Positions 1-5,923 of a stretch of 7,731 bases of DNA are shown here, piece after piece. Position 1 is the first letter of the stretch. Each line of letters opens with the position of its first letter. Both the position numbers and the translations under genes were made by a program. The stretch comes from an uncultured Bacillaceae bacterium (GTDB lineage Bacteria > Bacillota > Bacilli > Bacillales > Amphibacillaceae), in contig CALZEK010000059.1 in the NCBI GenBank assembly GCA_945639745.1, positions 1 to 7,731 of the forward strand. Direction: 5' to 3'. Below the pieces are notes generated by a model. It ran no database searches. It was given only the letters and a program-made list of their open reading frames with translations, and was not told the DNA's origin.

Positions 1-1
1 A

Positions 2-565
2 GTATTCTCTGAATCGAAACTAATTGAGATGACAAAAATTGATACTGATACAAATATTTGGAATCTTAATTCTAATAAAAAACAATTTGAATTAGAGAAA
101 AATCCGATTATTAAATCAGTAAAAATAAAAAGAGACTTACCATCTACTGTTATAATTGATGTAACAGAATATAAAGTTATAGGCTATATAAAAAATAATA
201 AAGATTATCAAGCTATTCTAGAAGATGGTAATATAATTAAAAATGAAGCAAATATATTTGATTACAGTAGTGCACCTTTGTTGCATGAATTTAAAGATGA
301 AGAAATTTTAAAAAGAATGGCTGAAGAATTAAATGAACTACCTGAAAATATATTCAAAATGATTTCTGAAATATATTGGACGCCAGCTAAAAATAATGAA
401 TATAAAATTGAAATGTTTATGGTAGATGGTTTTGTGGTAGACACAACAATTAGAGGCTTTGCAGATAATATGAAAGTGTATCCCTCAATTGTTTTACAAC
501 TAGACTCTACAAAACAAGGAATCATTCATATTGGTAAAGGGTCTTATTTTGAAGAGAAAAATTAA
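2..565 (+). CDS. divIB: Cell division protein DivIB (FtsQ family), 3' part only
   Basis: DivIB is a bitopic membrane protein of the divisome that acts outside the membrane with FtsL and DivIC during septal wall synthesis. The frame is open from the window edge, so the gene begins upstream; the ATG at position 29 is internal and not the start. The visible 187 residues begin inside the POTRA domain (VFSESKLIEMTKI..., then ...NPIIKSVKIKRDLPSTVIIDVTEY, a typical FtsQ/DivIB POTRA pattern), continue through the beta domain (YIKNNKDYQAILEDGNII onward) and end with a short charged tail. The N-terminal cytoplasmic part and the membrane helix are outside the window. It lies 32 bases before ftsA in the same direction, as in Staphylococcaceae dcw clusters. 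The family call rests on the POTRA pattern plus the position before ftsA. Confidence 0.88.
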   Translation, partial: VFSESKLIEMTKIDTDTNIWNLNSNKKQFELEKNPIIKSVKIKRDLPSTVIIDVTEYKVIGYIKNNKDYQAILEDGNIIKNEANIFDYSSAPLLHEFKDEEILKRMAEELNELPENIFKMISEIYWTPAKNNEYKIEMFMVDGFVVDTTIRGFADNMKVYPSIVLQLDSTKQGIIHIGKGSYFEEKN

Positions 566-597
566 AAAATTTAAAGTTTATTAGGAGGTGCCTGTTA

Positions 598-1881
598 ATG
601 AGTAAAGGTGAAGTAGTAGTTAGTTTAGATATAGGAACATCTGAAGTGAAAGTAATTATAGGTGAAGTTAAAGAAGATTCTTTAAATATAATAGGTGTGG
701 GTACATCAATATCAAAAGGATTAAATAAAGGTTCAATTGTAGATATTGATCAAACAGTTCAATCTATTAAATCGGCAGTAGAACAAGCAGAGCGAATGGT
801 GGGTTTGAAAATAGATTCTGTTGTTGTAGGTATTAATGGTAGTCATATTAACTTACAACCATGTCATGGTGTAGTGGCAGTCCAAAGTGAAAACAATGAA
901 ATAAGTGATGAAGATATCTTAAGAGTTATTGATGGAGCACAAGTTATGTCAATACCTCCTGAAAGAGAAGTAATAGATGTTATTCCAAAACAATTTATTG
1001 TTGATGGATTAGACGAAATAACAGATCCAAGAGGTATGATAGGTGTTCGTTTAGAAATGGAAGGAACGTTAATTACCTGTTCAAAAACAGCTTTACATAA
1101 CATTTTAAAGTGTGTAGAGCATGCTGGATTAGAAGTGTCAGACATATGTTTACAACCATTAGCAGCTGGAACAGTAGCGTTATCTTCTGACGAAAAGAAT
1201 TTAGGAGTAGCTTTAATTGATGTCGGTGGTGGGACTACAACGGTATCAGTATTTGAAAATGGTCATCTAGCAGCAACTAATGTCATTCCACTAGGTGGTA
1301 ATAACATTACCAAGGATTTATCAATTGGTTTAAGAACCTCTACAATTGATGCTGAAGAAATAAAGAAATCATATGGCCATGCGTATTATGGACATGCTTC
1401 AGAGGAAGAATCATTTAAAGCAACAATTATTGGAAGTAACCAACAAGAAACATACAACCAATTAGAAATTTCTGATATGATAGAAGCAAGAGTAGAAGAA
1501 ATATTTAATTTAGCTCAACAAGAAATAATAAAAATGGGCTTTGAAGACTTAAGAGGTGGCTTTGTTTTAACGGGTGGTACAATGAAAATGCAAGGAACTT
1601 TAGAACTTGCACAAGAAATATTTATGGGTCACGCTCGAATTGCAATTCCAGATTATATGGGAGTCCGTGAACCACAATTTACAGCAGGAGTAGGAATATT
1701 GCAATTTGCTCCAAATAATGCAAAAATACAAGGTAAAGATCTGAGCCCTTCTTTAACAGTATTAGAAACAGATATACCAGAAAAATCAGAAGGTAAGTCA
1801 AAATCAAAAAATAATAAGACAGACGAATCAGAAGCAAAAGAATCAAAGTTTCAAAATTTCTTTAAATTCTTTTTTGAATAA
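598..1881 (+). CDS. ftsA: Cell division protein FtsA, actin-like membrane anchor of FtsZ
   Basis: FtsA is an actin-fold ATP-binding protein that polymerises on the inner membrane face, binds the FtsZ C-terminal peptide and recruits later division proteins. The 427 residues show the actin-type nucleotide motifs in order: phosphate 1 (SLDIGTSEVKVIIGE, about 9-23), the FtsA-specific 1C domain (about 84-162), phosphate 2 (ALIDVGGGTTTVSVF, 205-219) and the adenosine motif (GGFVLTGGTMKMQG, 320-333). A low-complexity linker rich in Lys, Ser and Glu (about 391-416) leads to a Phe-rich terminal helix (KFQNFFKFFFE, 417-427), the expected membrane-targeting amphipathic helix. The length is close to, slightly below, that of Bacillus FtsA. 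The ATG is preceded by AGGAGGTG with a 7-base spacer, which fixes the start. ftsZ follows 43 bases downstream. Confidence 0.97.
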   Translation: MSKGEVVVSLDIGTSEVKVIIGEVKEDSLNIIGVGTSISKGLNKGSIVDIDQTVQSIKSAVEQAERMVGLKIDSVVVGINGSHINLQPCHGVVAVQSENNEISDEDILRVIDGAQVMSIPPEREVIDVIPKQFIVDGLDEITDPRGMIGVRLEMEGTLITCSKTALHNILKCVEHAGLEVSDICLQPLAAGTVALSSDEKNLGVALIDVGGGTTTVSVFENGHLAATNVIPLGGNNITKDLSIGLRTSTIDAEEIKKSYGHAYYGHASEEESFKATIIGSNQQETYNQLEISDMIEARVEEIFNLAQQEIIKMGFEDLRGGFVLTGGTMKMQGTLELAQEIFMGHARIAIPDYMGVREPQFTAGVGILQFAPNNAKIQGKDLSPSLTVLETDIPEKSEGKSKSKNNKTDESEAKESKFQNFFKFFFE

Positions 1882-1924
1882 ACAATAAAAATGTATATCA
1901 TTTACATACTAGGAGGAACAGATT

Positions 1925-3067
1925 ATGTTAGAGTTTGAAACAGAAATAGATCAATTAGCAACAATTAAAGTTATCGGAGTAGGTGGCGGAGGAAACAATG
2001 CTGTTAACCGAATGATCGATCATGGTGTTGAAGGTGTAGAGTTCATCGCTGTTAACACAGATGCACAAGCACTTAATATGTCAAAAGCAGAAATAAAAAT
2101 GCAAATCGGTGGTAAATTAACAAGAGGTTTAGGCGCAGGTGCAAATCCAGAAGTTGGAAAGAAAGCAGCTGAAGAAAGCAAAGAACAAATTGAAGAAGTA
2201 CTTAAAGGTGCAGATATGGTATTTGTTACTGCTGGTAAAGGTGGAGGAACTGGTACAGGAGCCGCACCTGTAATTGCTCAAATTGCAAAAGATTTAGGTG
2301 CACTTACTGTAGGTGTTGTAACACGTCCGTTTTCATTTGAAGGTGCACGTCGTCAACGTCAAGCAGCAGCAGGAATTGATCAATTAAAAGAAAGCGTTGA
2401 TACGCTAATTGTTATACCGAACGATCGTTTACTTGAGATTGTCGATAAAAACACGCCAATGACAGAAGCCTTTAGAGAAGCAGATAACGTATTAAGACAA
2501 GGTGTTCAAGGGATTTCAGACCTAATAGCAAAACCTGGTTTAATTAACGTTGACTTTGCTGACGTTAAAACAATTATGTCAGATAAAGGCTCAGCACTTA
2601 TGGGTATTGGAGTAGCAAATGGAGAGAATCGTGCGGCTGAAGCTGCTAAAAAAGCAATTTCATCACCATTACTTGAAACTTCTATAGATGGTGCACAAGG
2701 AATATTAATGAATATCTCAGGTGGCGAAAACTTAAGTCTATTTGAAGTACAAGAAGCAGCAGATTTAGTTACTTCAGCAGCAGATAGTGAAGTGAATGTT
2801 ATCTTTGGTAATGTTATTAATGAAAACTTAACAGAAGAAGTAATAGTAACAGTTATTGCGACAGGTTTTGATGAAACTCGTCCTCAAAAACGTCAAGCGC
2901 AAAAACCAGAGTCGCGTCGTCCTAATGAGACGCAACGTCATCCACAGCCTCAAAATAACCAAGCTCAAAATAATAGAAATGAAGTTGAGGAACAAGAACC
3001 AGAACAAAAAGAAGATGACACACTAGATATTCCAACATTTTTAAGAAATAGAAATCGTAATAGATAA
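1925..3067 (+). CDS. ftsZ: Cell division GTPase FtsZ, Z-ring tubulin homologue
   Basis: FtsZ polymerises with GTP into the Z-ring that places and organises the division machinery. The 380-residue protein has the standard parts: an N-terminal GTP-binding domain from [15 protein letters not shown] (about 16-30), the tubulin signature GGGTGTG (106-112), FEG and R143 near the phosphates, the T7 catalytic loop NVDFAD (208-213, with D210 and D213), and a C-terminal domain up to ATGF at about 315. A Gln/Asn/Glu-rich linker (about 316-363) then leads to the conserved tail [15 protein letters not shown], the binding site for FtsA and SepF. Two residues are unusual: K105 directly before GGGTGTG, where Met is the rule, and A141 in FEGARRQ, where Arg or Lys is usual. 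The start has AGGAGG with an 8-base spacer. An intrinsic terminator lies just after the stop. Confidence 0.98.
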   Translation: MLEFETEIDQLATIKVIGVGGGGNNAVNRMIDHGVEGVEFIAVNTDAQALNMSKAEIKMQIGGKLTRGLGAGANPEVGKKAAEESKEQIEEVLKGADMVFVTAGKGGGTGTGAAPVIAQIAKDLGALTVGVVTRPFSFEGARRQRQAAAGIDQLKESVDTLIVIPNDRLLEIVDKNTPMTEAFREADNVLRQGVQGISDLIAKPGLINVDFADVKTIMSDKGSALMGIGVANGENRAAEAAKKAISSPLLETSIDGAQGILMNISGGENLSLFEVQEAADLVTSAADSEVNVIFGNVINENLTEEVIVTVIATGFDETRPQKRQAQKPESRRPNETQRHPQPQNNQAQNNRNEVEEQEPEQKEDDTLDIPTFLRNRNRNR

Positions 3068-3071
3068 ATAG

Positions 3072-3104
3072 ATAAAAACGAGTAGTTTAGCTACTCGTTT
3101 TTAT
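3072..3104 (+). terminator. Rho-independent terminator after ftsZ
   Basis: CGAGTAG (3079-3085) pairs perfectly with CTACTCG (3091-3097) around a 5-base loop TTTAG. The stem is extended by five A-T pairs (3074-3078 with 3098-3102), so the right arm runs into a TTTTT tract followed by more T-rich sequence. It lies within 40 bases of the ftsZ stop and before ylmE, so it probably ends or thins out the divIB-ftsA-ftsZ transcript. The A-rich left arm means it could also act on the other strand, but no gene points that way here. Confidence 0.9.
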
Positions 3105-3121
3105 TTTATAGTTATTATTCG

Positions 3122-3128
3122 AAAGGAG
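3122..3128 (+). promoter_or_regulatory. Shine-Dalgarno that selects the TTG start of ylmE
   Basis: AAAGGAG lies 8 bases before TTG at 3137. No ATG is placed at a suitable distance, and the sequence from this TTG gives the expected YggS-family N-terminus (MSILTNLNNIKENI). This supports a TTG start. Confidence 0.75.
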
Positions 3129-3136
3129 AATAACAA

Positions 3137-3808
3137 TTGTCAATTTTGACAAACTTAAATAATATTAAAGAAAATATTAATAAGGCATGTAAAAAAGTAA
3201 ATCGTAATCCAGAAGAGATAAATATTATTGGCGTAACGAAATATGTTTCTATTGAACGTGCTCAAGAACTTTTAAATACAGGTGTTTTTGATCTCGGTGA
3301 AAATCGAGCAGAAGAACTTGTTGATAAATACAGTCATTTAAATTCTCGCGCAAAATTTCATTTTATTGGTACTTTACAATCAAGAAAAGTAAAAGATGTT
3401 GTGAATAAAATAATCTCAATTCATTCTTTAGATAGATTGTCAGTAGCCAAACAAATAAATAGTCGATCAGAAGAAATAAAGGATTTTTTTATTCAAGTTA
3501 ATTTAAGCGAAGAATATTATAAACATGGCTTAAAAATTAACGAAGTTGATGAATTTATTAATCATTTATCTCAATATGAAAAGGTTCGAATTGTTGGTTT
3601 AATGACCATGGCTCCCCATATTGATGATGAAAAAGAGATAAGGTCTGTTTTTAAACAATTAGCAACATTACGCAATGCGATTAGAGATAAAAAGCTAGAC
3701 CATGCACCTTGTGAATATTTATCAATGGGAATGAGTAATGATTATGAAATAGCTATTGAAGAAGGTGCAACCCATATAAGATTAGGTTCAGAACTAGTAG
3801 GTAGTTAA
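3137..3808 (+). CDS. ylmE: YlmE / YggS family pyridoxal-phosphate homeostasis protein (PLPBP)
   Basis: Members of this family bind PLP in a single alanine-racemase-like TIM barrel and have no known catalytic reaction; they help keep free PLP and amino-acid pools in balance. The 223-residue protein is of normal length and carries the family signatures: the PLP lysine K35 in IIGVTKYVS, DLGENRAEEL (52-61), HFIGTLQSRK (75-84), KHGL (129-132), GLMTMAP (154-160), LSMGMSNDYEIAI (195-207) and the phosphate-binding end IRLGSELVG (214-222). It starts with TTG behind a good Shine-Dalgarno. In staphylococci and bacilli ylmD sits between ftsZ and ylmE; here only about 70 bases with a terminator separate them. 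No convincing promoter was found, so expression may depend on readthrough. Confidence 0.95.
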   Translation: MSILTNLNNIKENINKACKKVNRNPEEINIIGVTKYVSIERAQELLNTGVFDLGENRAEELVDKYSHLNSRAKFHFIGTLQSRKVKDVVNKIISIHSLDRLSVAKQINSRSEEIKDFFIQVNLSEEYYKHGLKINEVDEFINHLSQYEKVRIVGLMTMAPHIDDEKEIRSVFKQLATLRNAIRDKKLDHAPCEYLSMGMSNDYEIAIEEGATHIRLGSELVGS

Positions 3809-3824
3809 GTTCTTAAAAAAATGA

Positions 3825-3962
3825 TGGCAGCACGTAACAGTTTTCAATCCATTAAGTATAGATAGATTTGTTGATTTTATTAATATAAATGTCTATGCTA
3901 TTAAAAGAGCAAGTAGAAAAATTATTGAATTTAGAAATGGAATTAAAGAAGGTGGTAAATAA
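3825..3962 (+). pseudogene. Probable degraded remnant of sepF
   Basis: This stretch sits exactly where sepF lies in related genomes (ylmE-sepF-yggT). One frame is open for 45 codons after a TGA at 3822-3824 and has no ATG, GTG or TTG start. Its product resembles a shrunken SepF core: VTVFNP recalls the first strand (xxLFEP), DRFVDFININVYAI recalls the following helix and the VNL strand, and RKIIEFRNGIKEGGK recalls the SepF KRIIDFLSG segment. The second half of the SepF domain (the IGGDIQR...DIFLCTP region) and the whole N-terminal membrane-binding helix and linker are missing. Intact SepF is about 150-190 residues, so nothing here could act as SepF. The TAA abuts the yggT ATG. The alignment was made by eye from memory of SepF sequences; the short stretch could be unrelated spacer. 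Confidence 0.5.
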
Positions 3963-4232
3963 ATGACTGCAGTTGCTTTATTTTTACAAAACATTGTTTT
4001 AATTTATAGTTGGGCCCTAATAATATATATTCTTATGTCATGGTTTCCCGGGGCTAGAGAATCGTCGTTTGGTCAATTATTAGCAGGAATTACTGAACCT
4101 TACTTAGAAATCTTTAGAAGAATCATACCGCCATTAGGTGGACTTGATTTATCGCCAATAGTTGCTATTTTTGCTTTGCGTCTTGCATTAGGTGGTTTAC
4201 TTCAAGTATTTCGTATGGTAGGTCTTTTATAA
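3963..4232 (+). CDS. yggT: YggT / YlmG family small integral membrane protein
   Basis: This is an 89-residue, two-helix membrane protein of the YggT (YlmG) family. Helices lie at about 5-26 and 63-85, around the family hallmark FRRIIPPLGGLDLSPIVA (51-68). The biochemical role is not settled; the gene is conserved next to sepF and ylmH in Gram-positive bacteria, and relatives have been linked to cell or chloroplast division. The ATG follows AAGGTGG (3949-3955) at 7 bases. The stop codon touches the next start (TAAATG), so translation is probably coupled to ylmH. The upstream junction with the sepF remnant has the same TAAATG form. Confidence 0.93.
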   Translation: MTAVALFLQNIVLIYSWALIIYILMSWFPGARESSFGQLLAGITEPYLEIFRRIIPPLGGLDLSPIVAIFALRLALGGLLQVFRMVGLL

Positions 4233-5012
4233 ATGTCGATTTATCAACATTATAGGAAAGAAGAGCATGCATTTGTTGATCAGGTGTTAACTTGGAAAGA
4301 ACAAGTTGAAACCTTTTATATAACGCAATTAACTGACTTTTTAGATCCACGTGAAAGAGAAATAGTTAACGGTGTTATTGGAAAAACAAATGAAGATATA
4401 ATCGTTTCATTTTTTGGTGGAGATACAGATGCTGAACGAAAAAGAGCGATTATAGCACCTTATTATGAACAAACTGATGTGACTGATTTTGAAATTATAC
4501 TATACCAAGCTAATTTCACAAAAAAGTTTGTAAATATTCAACATGGTGATGTTATGGGTGCTTTTTTAGGTTTAGGTCTTGAACGTAAAAAAATGGGAGA
4601 TATTATCATTAATAATGATCAATTACAAATTTACACGACTAAAGATATTGGCATTTTTGTTCAAGCTAATTTAAATGCAATCAATCGAGCAAATATCCAA
4701 TTAGAAGAAGTGCCGTTAAATCAACATTTAGAAAGAACAGATATATGGAAAGAACAAACGCATTCAGTAAGTTCAATGCGCTTAGATAACTTAGTTAAAG
4801 AAACTTACCGAATTTCGCGAAGTAAAGCGGCGGAATTAATTAACCGTAAATTTGTAAAAGTGAATTTTAAAATAGTTGAAGATCCAGCAATGATTATTTT
4901 AGAAGGAGATTTAATGTCTGTAAGAGGTTTAGGACGTAGTCGAATTTTGGAAATTGGTGGAAAATCACGTAAACATAGAACGTTTGTAACAACAGCTGTT
5001 TTAAAAACATAG
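4233..5012 (+). CDS. ylmH: YlmH, S4-domain RNA-binding protein
   Basis: The 259-residue protein has the YlmH layout: an N-terminal domain (about 1-80, starting SIYQHYRKEEHAFVDQV), a middle domain with the family motif GAFLGLGLERKKMGDI (109-124), and a C-terminal S4 RNA-binding domain (about 181-245: MRLDNLVKETYRISRSKAAELI, then VKVNFK and GDLMSVRGLGR). S4 domains of this type bind structured RNA. YlmH of Bacillus has been described as acting on stalled large ribosomal subunits in ribosome quality control, so it is probably a ribosome-associated rather than a division protein despite its place in the cluster. It begins immediately after the yggT stop with only a weak Shine-Dalgarno of its own, which suggests translational coupling. 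Length is normal and no defects are visible. Confidence 0.93.
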   Translation: MSIYQHYRKEEHAFVDQVLTWKEQVETFYITQLTDFLDPREREIVNGVIGKTNEDIIVSFFGGDTDAERKRAIIAPYYEQTDVTDFEIILYQANFTKKFVNIQHGDVMGAFLGLGLERKKMGDIIINNDQLQIYTTKDIGIFVQANLNAINRANIQLEEVPLNQHLERTDIWKEQTHSVSSMRLDNLVKETYRISRSKAAELINRKFVKVNFKIVEDPAMIILEGDLMSVRGLGRSRILEIGGKSRKHRTFVTTAVLKT

Positions 5013-5047
5013 AATAAATAAGAGAAAACTATAAATTTTGAAGAAAT

Positions 5048-5058
5048 TGTTATATAAT
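5048..5058 (+). promoter_or_regulatory. Possible sigma-A -10 region upstream of divIVA
   Basis: In the 90-base gap between ylmH and divIVA, TGTTATATAAT contains a consensus TATAAT (5053-5058) and a TG that could serve as an extended -10. No good -35 box is found at 16-18 bases upstream; a TTGAAG at 5038-5043 is too close. In AT-rich DNA a TATAAT match alone is weak evidence. A separate promoter for divIVA would be reasonable given its own strong ribosome-binding site. Confidence 0.35.
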
Positions 5059-5088
5059 AATTTTAAGGTTGTTTTAGAAAGAGCAGAC

Positions 5089-5095
5089 AAGGGGG
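5089..5095 (+). promoter_or_regulatory. Shine-Dalgarno that selects the TTG start of divIVA
   Basis: AAGGGGG lies 7 bases before TTG at 5103. The protein read from this TTG begins MALTPLDIHNK, the expected DivIVA N-terminus, and no alternative ATG fits. This supports TTG as the start. Confidence 0.8.
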
Positions 5096-5102
5096 TGTTT
5101 TT

Positions 5103-5627
5103 TTGGCTTTGACACCATTAGATATTCATAATAAAGTATTTGCTAGAGGTTTTAGAGGTTATGATGAAGATGATGTAAACAATTTTTTAGATCAAATTAT
5201 AAAAGATTATGAATTGACAATTCGAGAAAAGAATGCGTTAGAAGATCAAGTTAAAGAAATGGAAGAGCGATTAAATCGTTTTGCTGAAATGGAATTAACT
5301 TTAAATAAATCTATTGCAATAGCGCAAGAAACAGCAGACAATGTTAAAGAGAATGCGCGTAAAGAATCACACTTAATTATAAAAGAAGCTGAAAAAAATG
5401 CTGATCGCTTAATAGATGAAGCGTTAAGTGAATCTAGAAATGTAGCTCTTGAAACAGAAGAATTACGTCGTCAAGCTAAAGTATTTAGAACACGCTTGAA
5501 AATGTTAATTGAGTCACAATTGGATATGGTAAACAATGAAGATTGGGATGACTTTTTTAATATGGATGATGTCTTAAAACCAGAAAACAGCATTGCTGCT
5601 GATCAAGGTATCGAAGAATCAAAATAG
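5103..5627 (+). CDS. divIVA: DivIVA, coiled-coil membrane-curvature and septum marker protein
   Basis: DivIVA binds negatively curved membrane at septa and poles and serves as a scaffold for other proteins. The 174-residue protein begins with the conserved lipid-binding domain (LTPLDIHNKVFARGFRGYDEDDVNNFLDQI, written here as residues 3-32), including F17 and R18, the residues at the tip of the membrane-contacting loop in Bacillus DivIVA. Residues about 33-67 form a first coiled coil and about 68-140 a second one, rich in Glu, Lys and Ala. The segment LRRQAKVFRTRLKMLIESQLDMVNNEDWDDFF (121-152) matches the usual end of the tetramerising region, followed by a short acidic tail. It starts with TTG. 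The gene lies between ylmH and ileS, its usual place in Bacillales. Confidence 0.96.
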   Translation: MALTPLDIHNKVFARGFRGYDEDDVNNFLDQIIKDYELTIREKNALEDQVKEMEERLNRFAEMELTLNKSIAIAQETADNVKENARKESHLIIKEAEKNADRLIDEALSESRNVALETEELRRQAKVFRTRLKMLIESQLDMVNNEDWDDFFNMDDVLKPENSIAADQGIEESK

Positions 5628-5820
5628 AATAAAGATAAATACAATGAAGGAAAAAGTATAAATTGATGGACTATTCAGCGAATTGGGATTTGGTGCGAGC
5701 CCGATATAGAAAATCATTTAGAAAATCACTCCTGAGTATTCATTCTGAAATAACTTTAAGAATGAACGTATCATTCACGTTACGAATAAGTTAAGTAAAT
5801 TCAAGTTAGTATGAATTGAC

Positions 5821-5851
5821 AAGGGTGGTACCGCGAGTCTTCTCGTCCCTT
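5821..5851 (+). promoter_or_regulatory. T-box antiterminator hairpin
   Basis: AAGGG (5821-5825) pairs with CCCTT (5847-5851), the 7-base bulge TGGTACC (5826-5832) is left free to bind the tRNA NCCA end, and GCGAG (5833-5837) pairs with CTCGT (5842-5846) around a TCTT loop. This is the canonical T-box antiterminator. It uses bases 5836-5850 that the terminator also needs, so the two forms exclude each other. Confidence 0.93.
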
Positions 5852-5877
5852 TACAGGGGATGTTGAGGGCTTTTTTA
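5836..5877 (+). terminator. Regulated intrinsic terminator of the ileS T-box
   Basis: AGTCTTC (5836-5842) pairs with GAGGGCT (5865-5871) using some G-U pairs. After a small internal loop, CGTCCCT (5844-5850) pairs with GGGGATG (5856-5862) around TTACA. A run of six T (5871-5876) follows. It is the alternative fold to the antiterminator. Confidence 0.88.
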
Positions 5878-5908
5878 TTGTTTAAATTAATAGAAATGAA
5901 CGAAATTT

Positions 5909-5915
5909 GAGGGGG
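5909..5915 (+). promoter_or_regulatory. Shine-Dalgarno that selects the GTG start of ileS
   Basis: GAGGGGG lies 8 bases before GTG at 5924. The protein from this GTG begins [18 protein letters not shown], which matches the conserved IleS N-terminus, so GTG is the likely start. Confidence 0.8.
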
Positions 5916-5923
5916 AAATAATA

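Larger units (their letters stand above)
5641..5880 (+). promoter_or_regulatory. T-box riboswitch leader of ileS, isoleucine specifier AUC
   Basis: The 296-base gap between divIVA and ileS holds a T-box leader. Stem I starts near AGGA (5648-5651), which pairs with TCCT (5730-5733). The loop-E half AGTA (5655-5658) faces GAAA (5721-5724). Just beyond it lies the specifier ATC (5725-5727) followed by A, coding for isoleucine. TAAATTGAT (5659-5667) pairs with ATCATTTA (5713-5720) with one bulged base. The distal part contains GCGAATTGGG and GGTGCGAGCCC, typical of the T-box stem I head. A hairpin TTCATTCT/AGAATGAA (5739-5746/5759-5766) and a second one AATTCA/TGAATT (5798-5803/5812-5817) follow. 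The conserved T-box AAGGGTGGTACCGCG is at 5821-5835. Uncharged tRNA-Ile is expected to allow ileS transcription; charged tRNA leads to termination. No clear promoter was found for the leader. Confidence 0.96.

Noticed and set aside
29..31. ATG at 29 as the start of divIB
   Set aside because: The same frame is open to the window edge and the preceding residues (VFSESKLIE) fit the start of the POTRA domain, so this ATG is internal.
262..525. 87-codon open frame on the minus strand inside divIB
   Set aside because: Lies fully opposite a clear coding gene, has no recognisable domain, and is a by-product of AT-rich coding sequence.
864..1145. 93-codon open frame on the minus strand inside ftsA
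   Set aside because: Antisense to the conserved 1C domain of FtsA; no family features and no good ribosome-binding site seen.
1891..1907. Small inverted repeat ATGTA/TACAT between ftsA and ftsZ as an operator or terminator
   Set aside because: Only five pairs with a seven-base loop and no T tract; expected by chance in AT-rich sequence.
3821..3865. Short ORF MMAARNSFQSIKYR after ylmE as a small gene
   Set aside because: Only 14 codons, no Shine-Dalgarno, and it overlaps the better-supported sepF-like frame; most likely chance.
4165..4350. 61-codon open frame on the minus strand across the yggT-ylmH junction
   Set aside because: Overlaps two well-supported genes and shows no family signature.
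4991..5000. Palindrome AACAGCTGTT at the end of ylmH as a protein-binding site
   Set aside because: Lies within coding sequence, occurs once, and matches no operator I can name.
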